From NCBI RefSeq assembly GCF_009829085.1, contig NZ_WUQY01000014.1:25705-89704 (forward strand): a stretch of DNA of 64,000 bases, read 5' to 3'. The translations under genes and the position numbers were made by a program. The notes under the pieces were generated by a model. The model had not been told where the DNA came from, ran no database searches, and saw nothing but the letters and a program-made list of their open reading frames with translations. This DNA comes from Sphingobacterium bovisgrunnientis. Lineage in GTDB: Bacteria > Bacteroidota > Bacteroidia > Sphingobacteriales > Sphingobacteriaceae. Positions 25,809 to 34,516 of this stretch are shown here, one piece after another (within the stretch, counting starts at the first letter, position 1; each line of letters starts with the position of its first letter).

Positions 25809-27149
25809 TTATCTTCCGCTAAGGAAGGTTTTTTCTTGTTTCCAGGTGAATGCTGTAAATATAATAGCCAACACGCATGCCGCTAGAATAAGTTCAAAAG
25901 CGCCGTTCCAACCACCGAAATCAACAACAGCTCCTAGAGCAGCATTTGCTAATAAATCGCCGATAAAATAACCAAATAAACCAGTTAATCCTGCAGCAGT
26001 ACCCGCAGCTTTTTTAGGAACTAAATCCAATGCTTGCACTCCGATAAGCATTACTGGTCCATAGATTAAAAATCCAATTGCCCATAATGCAATATTAACT
26101 ACCCATTGGCTGTCGCCAGGCGCTAACCAGTACACCAATACGGCGATAAATGTAAAGAACATATAAATGATAGTCACTGGAGCACGACGACCACCAAACA
26201 GTTTGTCACTCATTACTCCACACAAAATCGTACCTGGAATAGCTGCTAATTCATAGAAAGACGCTGACCAAGTCGCCTCAGAAGCTGTAAAATTCTTCGC
26301 TTCTTGTAAAAATGTAGGTGCCCAGTTTACAATACCATTTCGTACCAAATAAACAAAAGCATTAGCGATAGCAATAAACCACAACAATTTATTGTTGAAC
26401 ACATATTTGAAAAAGATTTCTTTGGCAGTGAATTCTTTCTCTTGACTTGCTTCGTAAGTTTTTGGGTAGTCATTCTTGTATTCTTCGATAGGAGGAAGAC
26501 CACAGGATTGCGGTGTATCTCTAACCAATAAGATTGACAGTAAAGCAACAGCAAGAGCTGCAAGACCTGGGAAATATAATCTTGCTTCCCAATCTAGGAA
26601 TAATTCGACACCTAAAATAGTCAAGGGGCCAACTAAAAATCCTCCAACATTGTGTGCTAAATTCCAAATTGACATTGTGGTACCTCTTTCTTTTATAGAG
26701 AACCAATGCACCACTACGCGTCCACATGCTGGCCAGCCCATTCCTTGTACCCATCCATTGATAAAGAGTAAGGCAAACATAATTCCCACAGAAGATGTCG
26801 CCACAGGAGAGAATCCCATAAAAATCATCGTCAATGAGGATAGGATAAGTCCTGCTGCTAAAAAGTAACGGGCATTAGATCTATCTGAAACATTTCCCAT
26901 CAAAAACTTGCTTAGTCCATATGCAATGGAAATAGCAGACATCGCTATACCTAATTCAGCCTTCGAATACCCAAGCACATCTTGTAAATCTTTGACCGCG
27001 AAGGAGAAGTTCTTACGTACAAAATAATAGGCTGCGTATCCAAAGAATATACCTGTGAAAACTTGAATTCTTAATTTTTTGTATTCAGGATCGATGCGGC
27101 TTTCTGGTAATGGGTTTTTATGGGCAGCGGGTTTGAAAATATTAAACAT
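25809..27149 (-). CDS. glpT: Glycerol-3-phosphate transporter (MFS, OPA family)
   Basis: 446 residues with about 12 membrane segments. The N-terminal motif GYAAYYFVRKNFSFAVKDL and the loop GNVSDRSNARYFLA are typical of GlpT/UhpT organophosphate:phosphate antiporters. It exchanges glycerol-3-phosphate for inorganic phosphate across the inner membrane. It starts 2 bases after the glpQ stop, so the two are co-transcribed, as in other bacteria: the phosphodiesterase makes G3P in the periplasm and GlpT brings it in. GlpT is favoured over UhpT because of the glp neighbours. Confidence 0.93.
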   Translation of the reverse strand: MFNIFKPAAHKNPLPESRIDPEYKKLRIQVFTGIFFGYAAYYFVRKNFSFAVKDLQDVLGYSKAELGIAMSAISIAYGLSKFLMGNVSDRSNARYFLAAGLILSSLTMIFMGFSPVATSSVGIMFALLFINGWVQGMGWPACGRVVVHWFSIKERGTTMSIWNLAHNVGGFLVGPLTILGVELFLDWEARLYFPGLAALAVALLSILLVRDTPQSCGLPPIEEYKNDYPKTYEASQEKEFTAKEIFFKYVFNNKLLWFIAIANAFVYLVRNGIVNWAPTFLQEAKNFTASEATWSASFYELAAIPGTILCGVMSDKLFGGRRAPVTIIYMFFTFIAVLVYWLAPGDSQWVVNIALWAIGFLIYGPVMLIGVQALDLVPKKAAGTAAGLTGLFGYFIGDLLANAALGAVVDFGGWNGAFELILAACVLAIIFTAFTWKQEKTFLSGR

Positions 27150-27151
27150 AA

Positions 27152-28057
27152 CTAGAATAAATTAGGATAATCAGAAATAATTCCATCAACTTTCAAAGCT
27201 TTTAGCGCTTCGATCTCTTCTTTTGTATTCACTGTCCAAGGAATAATTTTGATTCCTAACTGGTGTGCCTGAGTCACAAAATCTGTAGTCACAATTTTAT
27301 AATTAGGACTGATGATAAAAGGTTTAAAACCCAAATCTTCAACCAATTCTTCTGGCGTTTTGGTATTTTTTGCATCTACCAAATACGACGTACGAATAGT
27401 TGGGTATTGCTTATTAATATATTGAATCGTACGCTTATCAAAAGATTGGATTACTGTGCGAGGCGCAATTCCTTTGTCTAAAACTATCTTTACCAATAAG
27501 TCCGAAAATTCTTTTGGCTCTGGGTGAGCTTTATTATCTTTTTTTTCGTTACTCTTCGTTTCGATGTTATAAAACATCTTTCTGCCTTTAGAGTTAGCAT
27601 ATTTTTCAGACTCATCGATTAAATCTGATAATAAGTCAATTTTTGTTGCTGTTTTTTTCTGTTGTGGGAAATCTACATTACCTTTTAAACCTATGTCAAA
27701 TTGTTGTAATTGGTCGTAGGTATAATCGTAAATCAGTCCTTTATTATCTTTTCCAGTCAGCTCTTTACCATCGGCATACGTGACGAATTTTGGATTTAAG
27801 AAATCATCATGATAAACCACAACTTTTTTATCTTTCGTGATATGACAATCCATTTCTAAAGTAGTCACTATTGGCAAATCAATAGCAATTTTCATTGCTC
27901 CTGTAGAGTTTTCAGGATATAATCCGCGTGCACCTCTGTGCCCTTCGTAGGCGAAAGTAGGGAAGGAGGGTTCTATATTTTTGGAAGAATACATTTGCTT
28001 ACAAGATAATAGTGTTACACTCGAAATTAGAATGGATAAAATTATATTTTTCTTCAT
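27152..28057 (-). CDS. glpQ: Glycerophosphodiester phosphodiesterase (lipoprotein)
   Basis: 301 residues; the signal peptide ends TLLSC (Cys19), so it is lipid-anchored in the periplasm or on the outer membrane. GDPD landmarks: catalytic HRGARGLYPENS (about 41-52), the metal ligands in LEMDCHITKD, and VVVYHDDFLNP with the second catalytic His. The C-terminus has GIKIIPWTVN and DGIISDYPNLF. It hydrolyses glycerophosphodiesters to glycerol-3-phosphate and an alcohol. It heads the glpQ-glpT pair, behind the terminator of the SusCD phosphoesterase operon. Confidence 0.94.
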   Translation of the reverse strand: MKKNIILSILISSVTLLSCKQMYSSKNIEPSFPTFAYEGHRGARGLYPENSTGAMKIAIDLPIVTTLEMDCHITKDKKVVVYHDDFLNPKFVTYADGKELTGKDNKGLIYDYTYDQLQQFDIGLKGNVDFPQQKKTATKIDLLSDLIDESEKYANSKGRKMFYNIETKSNEKKDNKAHPEPKEFSDLLVKIVLDKGIAPRTVIQSFDKRTIQYINKQYPTIRTSYLVDAKNTKTPEELVEDLGFKPFIISPNYKIVTTDFVTQAHQLGIKIIPWTVNTKEEIEALKALKVDGIISDYPNLF

Positions 28058-28134
28058 ACAGGTAGTTATAGAAATTAGAATGGCGTAAAAATAATTAATA
28101 AACTTAGCGTCGAAAATCTATTTCTCTTTAAAAA

Positions 28135-28185
28135 TGTAACATCAGTAAGACATATTGTTTCTACATATTTCTTACTGATGTTACT
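28135..28185 (-). terminator. Terminator of the second SusCD operon
   Basis: A stem of about 15 bp (28136-28150 with 28170-28184) with a 19-nt loop lies 22 bases after the BACON gene stop on the minus strand and upstream of glpQ. Confidence 0.75.
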
Positions 28186-28205
28186 TTATAGTTTACTATA
28201 GATAG

Positions 28206-29750
28206 CTACGGAGCAGGAATCATTTTCGTTGAATTTGCTGTTTCAATTTGATTCAATGTCGAGTTGTCTGTTAACGTAATCAAATTGTGTGAGCGTGGCG
28301 TAGTCCATGTTGCCGAAGTAACATTATAAGCACCACGCAATTCATAGAATTGATTTTGAGCTGCATAAGCTACTGACCATGTGTTTGTTCCTTGGCGATA
28401 GAAGCGTGTATTAGTTCCAGCCACCGTATAATGATCTGTAGTGGTAACACGATAACCTCTTTCTTGGCCAGTAAATGGTGCATAGCTTCTAAGTCCGTAT
28501 AATGCTCCAGTGCCTGGACCGATGAAAATGACATCCATTGGCTCGGTTTCATGGTCTATAGTTGTTCCTTTGAAAACTGCAAGCCCAGAAGTAACACCTG
28601 AGTTAGCGAATAAGCCAGTACTGATAGCACCCACACCATCATCGCCTGGATTATTAACATAATCATGTTGTTTTACCCAGTTTGCTTCAGGAATGCTTGT
28701 AGAATTTGGACCATTGATTCTACCACCTGTTCCACCGACATAAAAGTATTGTCCTTTCTGTACAGTTCCCGATGTAATGTTTATTTTATATGTACGATTA
28801 ACCGCCGCATTATTAATAGTATAAGTTCCCGACACCCATCCATTTGGAGGAAAGTCTTGTCTGCGGTCTAATTGACCTGCGCCAGGTGCACCCGTTGTAC
28901 CCGCATTATTACATATAATTAAACTGTAAGCATTGTCACCATTATCAAAAGTGATATCGCGTAATGCTAAGAATTGAACATATTCTTGATTTCCATCAGC
29001 ACCATTAGGGTCAGCCATAAATCCAGAAATCACAAATGGTAAAGCGTCTGGATGTGGTTTATTAGGATCGAATACTTCTTTCGTAATAGGTGCAGGCATT
29101 TCAAGTCCACGACTAACATCTGACGTACTTACCGTAAAAGTAACATTACCTGTTACCGTAGGTTTTCCACTTAGAGGAATAAGTATTTCTCCAGAAGTGG
29201 AGGTCAATACGATTGGATGATCGGTAATAGGATTAAATCCAGGAGCACCGTCTCCTGTCATAGTAACAGTAAAGAGAATTTGATCATCTACAATTCCTTT
29301 TTGATATGGAATAGAAATGTATACATCTTTAATGTCTTCACCGATGTTAAATAATTCTGCATTGATCGTAGCCTCACCTAAATTCAATCTACCGTCCTCT
29401 TGTTGAACAAGGATTTCTGTAACTTCTTGTCCAACTTTTAATTGAATTTTTCCTTCTCTTTGTTCACCTTTATTTGGAGCTACCGTTACTAAGACTGGCT
29501 GTCTTTTACCGGTACCAGTACCAGAATTCAGGTCAAAAGATATCCATTCGTCATCTGGCGCATCTAAAGTCCACGATTCGCCATTCGTCGTAAATGCAAA
29601 TCCTTTTTCTCCGCCTTCCCAAGGGAAAGCTAGTTGATCAGTTGTTTTGTCTAAAAAGAAACCCATAACTTCTTCTTTATCACATGAAGTGAAAAATCCG
29701 ATGAATATAGTTAATAGCAAAACGTAACTTTTAAATCCTTCTTTTTTCAT
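28206..29750 (-). CDS. BACON-domain surface lipoprotein of the SusCD/phosphoesterase operon
   Basis: 514 residues; the signal peptide ends FFTSC (Cys23). Residues about 35-120 fit a BACON domain (LAFPWEGGEKGFAFTTNGESWTL ... VQQEDGRL), a carbohydrate- or surface-binding Ig-like fold of Bacteroidota. A second Ig-like part follows (about 120-225). The C-terminal half (about 235-500) has repeated stretches such as EYVQFLALRDITFD, AYSLIICNN and FYELRGAYNV, which recall lamin-tail-like surface domains; this is tentative. Last gene of the operon, 59 bases after the metallophosphoesterase. Likely a surface binding protein rather than an enzyme. Confidence 0.7.
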   Translation of the reverse strand: MKKEGFKSYVLLLTIFIGFFTSCDKEEVMGFFLDKTTDQLAFPWEGGEKGFAFTTNGESWTLDAPDDEWISFDLNSGTGTGKRQPVLVTVAPNKGEQREGKIQLKVGQEVTEILVQQEDGRLNLGEATINAELFNIGEDIKDVYISIPYQKGIVDDQILFTVTMTGDGAPGFNPITDHPIVLTSTSGEILIPLSGKPTVTGNVTFTVSTSDVSRGLEMPAPITKEVFDPNKPHPDALPFVISGFMADPNGADGNQEYVQFLALRDITFDNGDNAYSLIICNNAGTTGAPGAGQLDRRQDFPPNGWVSGTYTINNAAVNRTYKINITSGTVQKGQYFYVGGTGGRINGPNSTSIPEANWVKQHDYVNNPGDDGVGAISTGLFANSGVTSGLAVFKGTTIDHETEPMDVIFIGPGTGALYGLRSYAPFTGQERGYRVTTTDHYTVAGTNTRFYRQGTNTWSVAYAAQNQFYELRGAYNVTSATWTTPRSHNLITLTDNSTLNQIETANSTKMIPAP

Positions 29751-29809
29751 CCTTTTATATTTTAATAATCAAGGTTTGATATAATTCAGTTGACAATTAC
29801 ACTTTCTGC

Positions 29810-31771
29810 TTAACGCATTGCGTAATTGAAAGCTTTAGGTCTTACCATTGTTTCTGTATATTTCGTTCCAAACTCATCTTCCACTGTAACTTCTAGTGTT
29901 GAAGTAGGACTACTTGCTTCAACTAAGAATAGGTGAGCTGTATTACTTGCACCAAAAGTTGGATCAGCATTAGCATTTATGCGTTGCATGTCGTACGAAA
30001 TAAGGTGTAATGGATCTTTTTTACGAACTCTATTTACAGCTAGATTATTGCCGTTTTCTTTAACGGTAACTTTCCAATTATTTTGGTATCCCCATACATT
30101 AATCAGCACTTGATTTTTTTTATTGGCAGTACCGTATTCCCCAACAATCCCAGGTACTTTAGCTTTAAACTCATCATTTGCGTTTGGAGTATAATTTGCA
30201 GCTGTAATATGAACATTGTTTAGATCATACGTTCTGAATTGATAATCTTTGTCATATCCAATACTTTTGTAGTACCACTTTTGGTTTCTTCCATTCATTT
30301 CCCAAATAGAATAACCACCCGGACTTCCGTCTTTAGAGATATGATTATTAGCACTAGTAGCTCCGGTCCACCACCAAGTTGCACTAACAGCCGCAATTGT
30401 ATGTTCTGAAATGTTCGAACCCGCAGGCGAATTCCTGTAATTTACGTGAGTATGACCCGATAGAACCTTTACATTAGTAAATTCAGAAACAGCTGCTAAT
30501 AGTTGTGGCGTGTTTTCCATGGCATTATTAAAATTGCCGTTCTGGTCTGGATTAGTAAACAGAGGCACGTGAGTTGCAATTACAATTGGCGTGTTTTTAT
30601 CTGTAACATAAGATAAATCTTTCATTAACCAGTTCAATTGTTCTTGATCTAGAATATCTTTATAGTTTCTTTCACCAATAATTCCTAGGCTACCACCGTC
30701 ATTCAGCCATTCCATATTATCCAATATCACGTAGTGAACATTTCCAATATTCATTGAATAATAAGTTGGGCCCAATGTTCTTTTGTATGGCAATGCACCA
30801 AGCCAATCATTTGAACTTACATAAGGGTCATAATCATGATTTCCTATTACATTGAAGATTGGAAATTCCAGACTTTTGACTTGTTCAATGTATTGTTCTA
30901 ACTTGAAATTGTTTGAATACCAATACAATTCCCAAGTAAGGTCTCCTAATGTGATTCCGTAGAAACGCTTGTTTTGACTTTTGTATTGTGCATACACCGC
31001 TTTGATATCTTCCATGAAACCATCTTGAAACTGCACAAGATCGTTGTTTCTATTTGCAAGATGTAAATCCGCCATAAATGCAACTACATGGTTTTCATTA
31101 TTTACAGGAGTCAATTCGAAATCTTTGATTTCTGTTGAAGAAGTTACACCAGCTAAACGTTTGAATAACTGAGGAACAGTATTAATAGATGCTACTTCGT
31201 AATTCGAAGGAATAGAAATAAAAACGTAACCGTGTTTTTTTGCAGATGGCAGGTAATATATACCGTTTTGATCCGTTACTGCAAACTCAATACCATCAGA
31301 TACCACAACATTGGCTACACCTTGACCATTTGCATGTACAGTACCTTTTACTGTCATTCCTTCGCGGTCAGGAATATTATCATTAATGATATGATTAATG
31401 AAGGTTCTGCCAAGTAATTGATCTAAATTTCCTCTTTGAATTCTGATTTCATATTCACCATCCAATAGACTTTCGGAGTTTGCTAATACTATTTGAGCCT
31501 CTTCTAAGTTTTTAGTCACCATCTCAAGAGATCCACCACCTTGGCCTCCACGAGGAATGAATGTGATAATATCGCCTTCTTGAAATCCTATTCCGGAGAT
31601 GATAATATCCGATTCCTTCGTCACATTATAAACATATGGAATGTCGATGTGCGTTACTTTTATAGAGGTTTGAATCTTTTCCTCTGTCAATTCTGTTATT
31701 TTATCTGAGCAACTCGAAAATATAGTTGCGCAGATAAAAATTAGCATTAAAAATATATTTAGTTTTTTCAT
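29810..31771 (-). CDS. Calcineurin-like metallophosphoesterase lipoprotein
   Basis: 653 residues; the signal peptide ends IFSSC (Cys21). Residues about 35-130 form an IPT-like domain and about 135-220 a MetallophosN/carboxypeptidase-regulatory-like domain (TVKGTVHANGQGVANVVVSDG). The catalytic domain is about 228-450 with all metal motifs: Asp235-Leu-His237, Asp277 in LGDLTW, Asn311-His312-Asp313, His401 in ATHVPLF, and His440/His442 in SGHTHVNYR. A MetallophosC-like domain ends the protein. It should cleave a phosphomonoester or phosphodiester at the cell surface or in the periplasm. It is 18 bases after the DUF5689 gene and part of the SusCD operon. Confidence 0.92.
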   Translation of the reverse strand: MKKLNIFLMLIFICATIFSSCSDKITELTEEKIQTSIKVTHIDIPYVYNVTKESDIIISGIGFQEGDIITFIPRGGQGGGSLEMVTKNLEEAQIVLANSESLLDGEYEIRIQRGNLDQLLGRTFINHIINDNIPDREGMTVKGTVHANGQGVANVVVSDGIEFAVTDQNGIYYLPSAKKHGYVFISIPSNYEVASINTVPQLFKRLAGVTSSTEIKDFELTPVNNENHVVAFMADLHLANRNNDLVQFQDGFMEDIKAVYAQYKSQNKRFYGITLGDLTWELYWYSNNFKLEQYIEQVKSLEFPIFNVIGNHDYDPYVSSNDWLGALPYKRTLGPTYYSMNIGNVHYVILDNMEWLNDGGSLGIIGERNYKDILDQEQLNWLMKDLSYVTDKNTPIVIATHVPLFTNPDQNGNFNNAMENTPQLLAAVSEFTNVKVLSGHTHVNYRNSPAGSNISEHTIAAVSATWWWTGATSANNHISKDGSPGGYSIWEMNGRNQKWYYKSIGYDKDYQFRTYDLNNVHITAANYTPNANDEFKAKVPGIVGEYGTANKKNQVLINVWGYQNNWKVTVKENGNNLAVNRVRKKDPLHLISYDMQRINANADPTFGASNTAHLFLVEASSPTSTLEVTVEDEFGTKYTETMVRPKAFNYAMR

Positions 31772-31789
31772 GATAGTCGTTTAAATACC

Positions 31790-33031
31790 TTAGTAACTTC
31801 TGAAAATAGCAAAATCGTCTACACCTAATCTACCTCCAACATTATTTGCTTGAGGACGGTTGAGTCTAAAACGTACAGGTCCAGGAATATTCATTAAGAA
31901 TATCGCTTGCTTGCTGTCCATACTTACCGTTGTTGTATGTGCATCTGTGATGTTTCCATTGACTTGATGCCATGTGGTACCTTTATCAGTAGAGTACTCC
32001 AATTTAAACCAGCTAGTAGGATCATTCCAATATGAACCATAGAAAAAAGTAACTTTGGAAGCTCCATCAGGTACATCGAAATCCATTTGCAATAGGGCAT
32101 CGGAAGTTGCATGATTTTGTTGGAAACGAACAGCGTTCACACCAGAAACAATACGATCTCTACCTGGGGTAATACCTAATAATGTTTGTTGAAACCACCA
32201 AGGTCCTGTCGATAAAACCACCGTTCTATTCGCATAACCATCTTTAGGTGCATCTGGATTTTCGAAAGTCTCAGGCCATCCCGCATAGATTTTACCACTT
32301 GGATAAGCCATATCTGCATAGGTAAGTAATCTTAAAGCGATATTTTCATTTTGCTTGGTAACAATTCCTCTAAATGTTGCACTTGGCGCTACAGGTTCAT
32401 TCGCAAAAGTAGCTTCGTTACCTACTGTTACGAATACTTTCTTTCCATCAGCGTCAGCCAATGGACGTGAACCACTAATCTTGTCACGAGGATTGGGTTC
32501 AACTTCAAGATCTGATGTAATTTCAACGTACGTAGACTCGTAGTTATCAAATTGATTATTCAGTGTACCAATAGAAACAGCTTTAGCTGTCACTGTATTA
32601 TTACGGTTTATAATGTAGGTATTGTTGTGATTTGCCCCCAGTAAAGCCAACATACCTTCTCTGCGACCTAAGGTCAATTCATCTACCCAAATATCTACGG
32701 AGTCCCCAAGTCTATAACGTTGTGGATCATCAATTTCAACTAAAATACCGCGCAACTGACCTCTCCACTCATTTTGAACAGCAATATAGTTTTTAGGAAA
32801 GTTGTTTCCTTCATGGCTAGATACCACCAAAGCTTTAATATGATTTGCTTTGGTAAGTTCATTCTCTCCGAGTTTCACATCTTCTTGCTTGTGTATGTTT
32901 CGCAATGCATAAATAGAAATCTCCGGATTATTAGTGCCTAGAGCTTCATTTACATCTTCTTTGAAACAGCTGGAAAGTAATACAGATGTAATACCAGCAT
33001 ATATAAATGTTTTTATTCCTCTCATTTTCAT
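31790..33031 (-). CDS. DUF5689-domain lipoprotein
   Basis: 413 residues; the signal peptide ends VLLSSC (Cys22). The N-terminal half (about 35-240) matches the DUF5689 pattern, an OB-like beta domain (KALVVSSHEGNNFPKNYIAVQNE, GILVEIDDPQRYRLGDSVDIWVDELTLG). The C-terminal part (about 250-410) is a jelly-roll-like module (VTFFYGSYWNDPTSWFKLEYSTDKGTTW) like those that bind ligands on the surface. Such proteins accompany SusCD pairs, often with phosphatases or nucleases. It sits between susD and the phosphoesterase gene. Function inferred only as a surface binding subunit. Confidence 0.78.
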   Translation of the reverse strand: MKMRGIKTFIYAGITSVLLSSCFKEDVNEALGTNNPEISIYALRNIHKQEDVKLGENELTKANHIKALVVSSHEGNNFPKNYIAVQNEWRGQLRGILVEIDDPQRYRLGDSVDIWVDELTLGRREGMLALLGANHNNTYIINRNNTVTAKAVSIGTLNNQFDNYESTYVEITSDLEVEPNPRDKISGSRPLADADGKKVFVTVGNEATFANEPVAPSATFRGIVTKQNENIALRLLTYADMAYPSGKIYAGWPETFENPDAPKDGYANRTVVLSTGPWWFQQTLLGITPGRDRIVSGVNAVRFQQNHATSDALLQMDFDVPDGASKVTFFYGSYWNDPTSWFKLEYSTDKGTTWHQVNGNITDAHTTTVSMDSKQAIFLMNIPGPVRFRLNRPQANNVGGRLGVDDFAIFRSY

Positions 33032-33042
33032 AGTATCAATTA

Positions 33043-34506
33043 TTAGTTAGCAGGCTGCCACCACATTAAAGAATTAGGCGTATTTCCTCCCATACGAGCG
33101 GAAGCCTCATCGTAATTATCTTTATTCAATGCCTGCGTGATTAATGGATAAGTCATTCTTACTGGCATTTTTCTTCCTTCAAGGCCAGGACCTTGGATTA
33201 GATCCAAAGCTCTTGTTCTACGGTATTCATACCACTGTTGGAAGTCCGTGAAAAATAAAGAATAGTACTTTTGCAAATGAATTTTCTTCAATTTGCTCTC
33301 ATTTGTATCTGTTGGGAAAAAGCCAACTCGTTCATTGCTTAGATAAGTTGCTGGAAGTTCTACACCCCATATTTGCATTGCTGAGTTTACACCATTTTGA
33401 TAGTGTTGCCATGCATCGCCGCTGTATGTTATTCCTTTAAGCGCACATTCTGCTAGAATAAATTGCAATTCAGCATAATTTAAGATGTTTCCTAATCGAG
33501 AGCTCGTCATCAATGAAGGATGAAAAGTAGACAGACGCTCAGGTACTTGTCCGCGAGGATAACCTGATTGCATACCCAAATAAGATCCCAATGTAGGTTG
33601 CGTAGCCCACAAACTAAGACGTGGATCTGCCATCGCAATTAGATTCTCGATAAAGAAGTGCGAATATCCTTTATTTCCATTAAAATCGATTTCGCGAGAA
33701 TTCATATATGGATTTATATAAGGCTCTTGCGTGGTGAAATATAGAATAGCTGAATCATCATGGCTGCTCATAATTGGATATTGAGAAGATTTAGTTTCTA
33801 CAATTTCTCTAATTTTAAGCACAGCATTCAATTCAGGTTTGTGTGATACGCGAAGTAACAATCGCAAGTATAATGAGTTGCCGAATTTGCGCCATTTCGC
33901 TGTATTACCAGCAAATAGGGGATCCATATTTTGATGAGATTCTGGTAATTCATCTTCACTCAACAATTGGTTCGCTTGCTCTAATTTCAAAAATAGATCA
34001 CGATAAATATCGATTTGTTTGTCGTAGACAGGTGTTCTATTTAGTTCTTTGTATCCAAGATTACTTTCGAAGTAAGGAACATCACCGTACATATCTGTAA
34101 GCATTGAACTAACCCATACATCTAATATTCTGGATACACCTTGATATGCTTTGTAACCCGACTGTTGTCCAACGCCAGCGCTAGTATATATATCACGTAT
34201 GTTTGTCAATTCCACATACCAGTTTCTCCACATATGCTCGGTCTCTGTAGCACGAACCTCATAGCGGTGAAACTCTAAGTTGTTATTTGTTGTGACCGTC
34301 ACTTGCATAAGCTCATTATTGATGCGCATATTACGATCAAGATTCGCAGCTAAAGTCTTGTAAAGTGTAGGGCCTATTAATGCTTGCGGAGAAACTTTAG
34401 CACTTTCGTTAGGATTGGTATTTATATCCACAAAATCTCCAGTACAACTCCATGTGGTTACACATAAAGTTGCTAATGCTATAATTAAGTTAAATTTAAA
34501 TTTCAT
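33043..34506 (-). CDS. SusD-like outer-membrane lipoprotein (phosphoesterase locus)
   Basis: 487 residues from the ATG at 34506. The frame is open 25 codons further, but that part overlaps the susC end, and MKFKFNLIIALATLC with the lipobox ending TTWSC is the proper signal. It belongs to the SusD-like group found in shorter SusD homologues: YQGVSRILDVWVSSMLTDMYGDVPYFES, KWRKFGNSLYLRLLLRVS, EIDFNGNKGYSHFFIENLIAMADPRLSLW. It captures substrate for the SusC channel encoded 10 bases upstream. Confidence 0.92.
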   Translation of the reverse strand: MKFKFNLIIALATLCVTTWSCTGDFVDINTNPNESAKVSPQALIGPTLYKTLAANLDRNMRINNELMQVTVTTNNNLEFHRYEVRATETEHMWRNWYVELTNIRDIYTSAGVGQQSGYKAYQGVSRILDVWVSSMLTDMYGDVPYFESNLGYKELNRTPVYDKQIDIYRDLFLKLEQANQLLSEDELPESHQNMDPLFAGNTAKWRKFGNSLYLRLLLRVSHKPELNAVLKIREIVETKSSQYPIMSSHDDSAILYFTTQEPYINPYMNSREIDFNGNKGYSHFFIENLIAMADPRLSLWATQPTLGSYLGMQSGYPRGQVPERLSTFHPSLMTSSRLGNILNYAELQFILAECALKGITYSGDAWQHYQNGVNSAMQIWGVELPATYLSNERVGFFPTDTNESKLKKIHLQKYYSLFFTDFQQWYEYRRTRALDLIQGPGLEGRKMPVRMTYPLITQALNKDNYDEASARMGGNTPNSLMWWQPAN

Positions 34507-34516
34507 AACAGTACTA

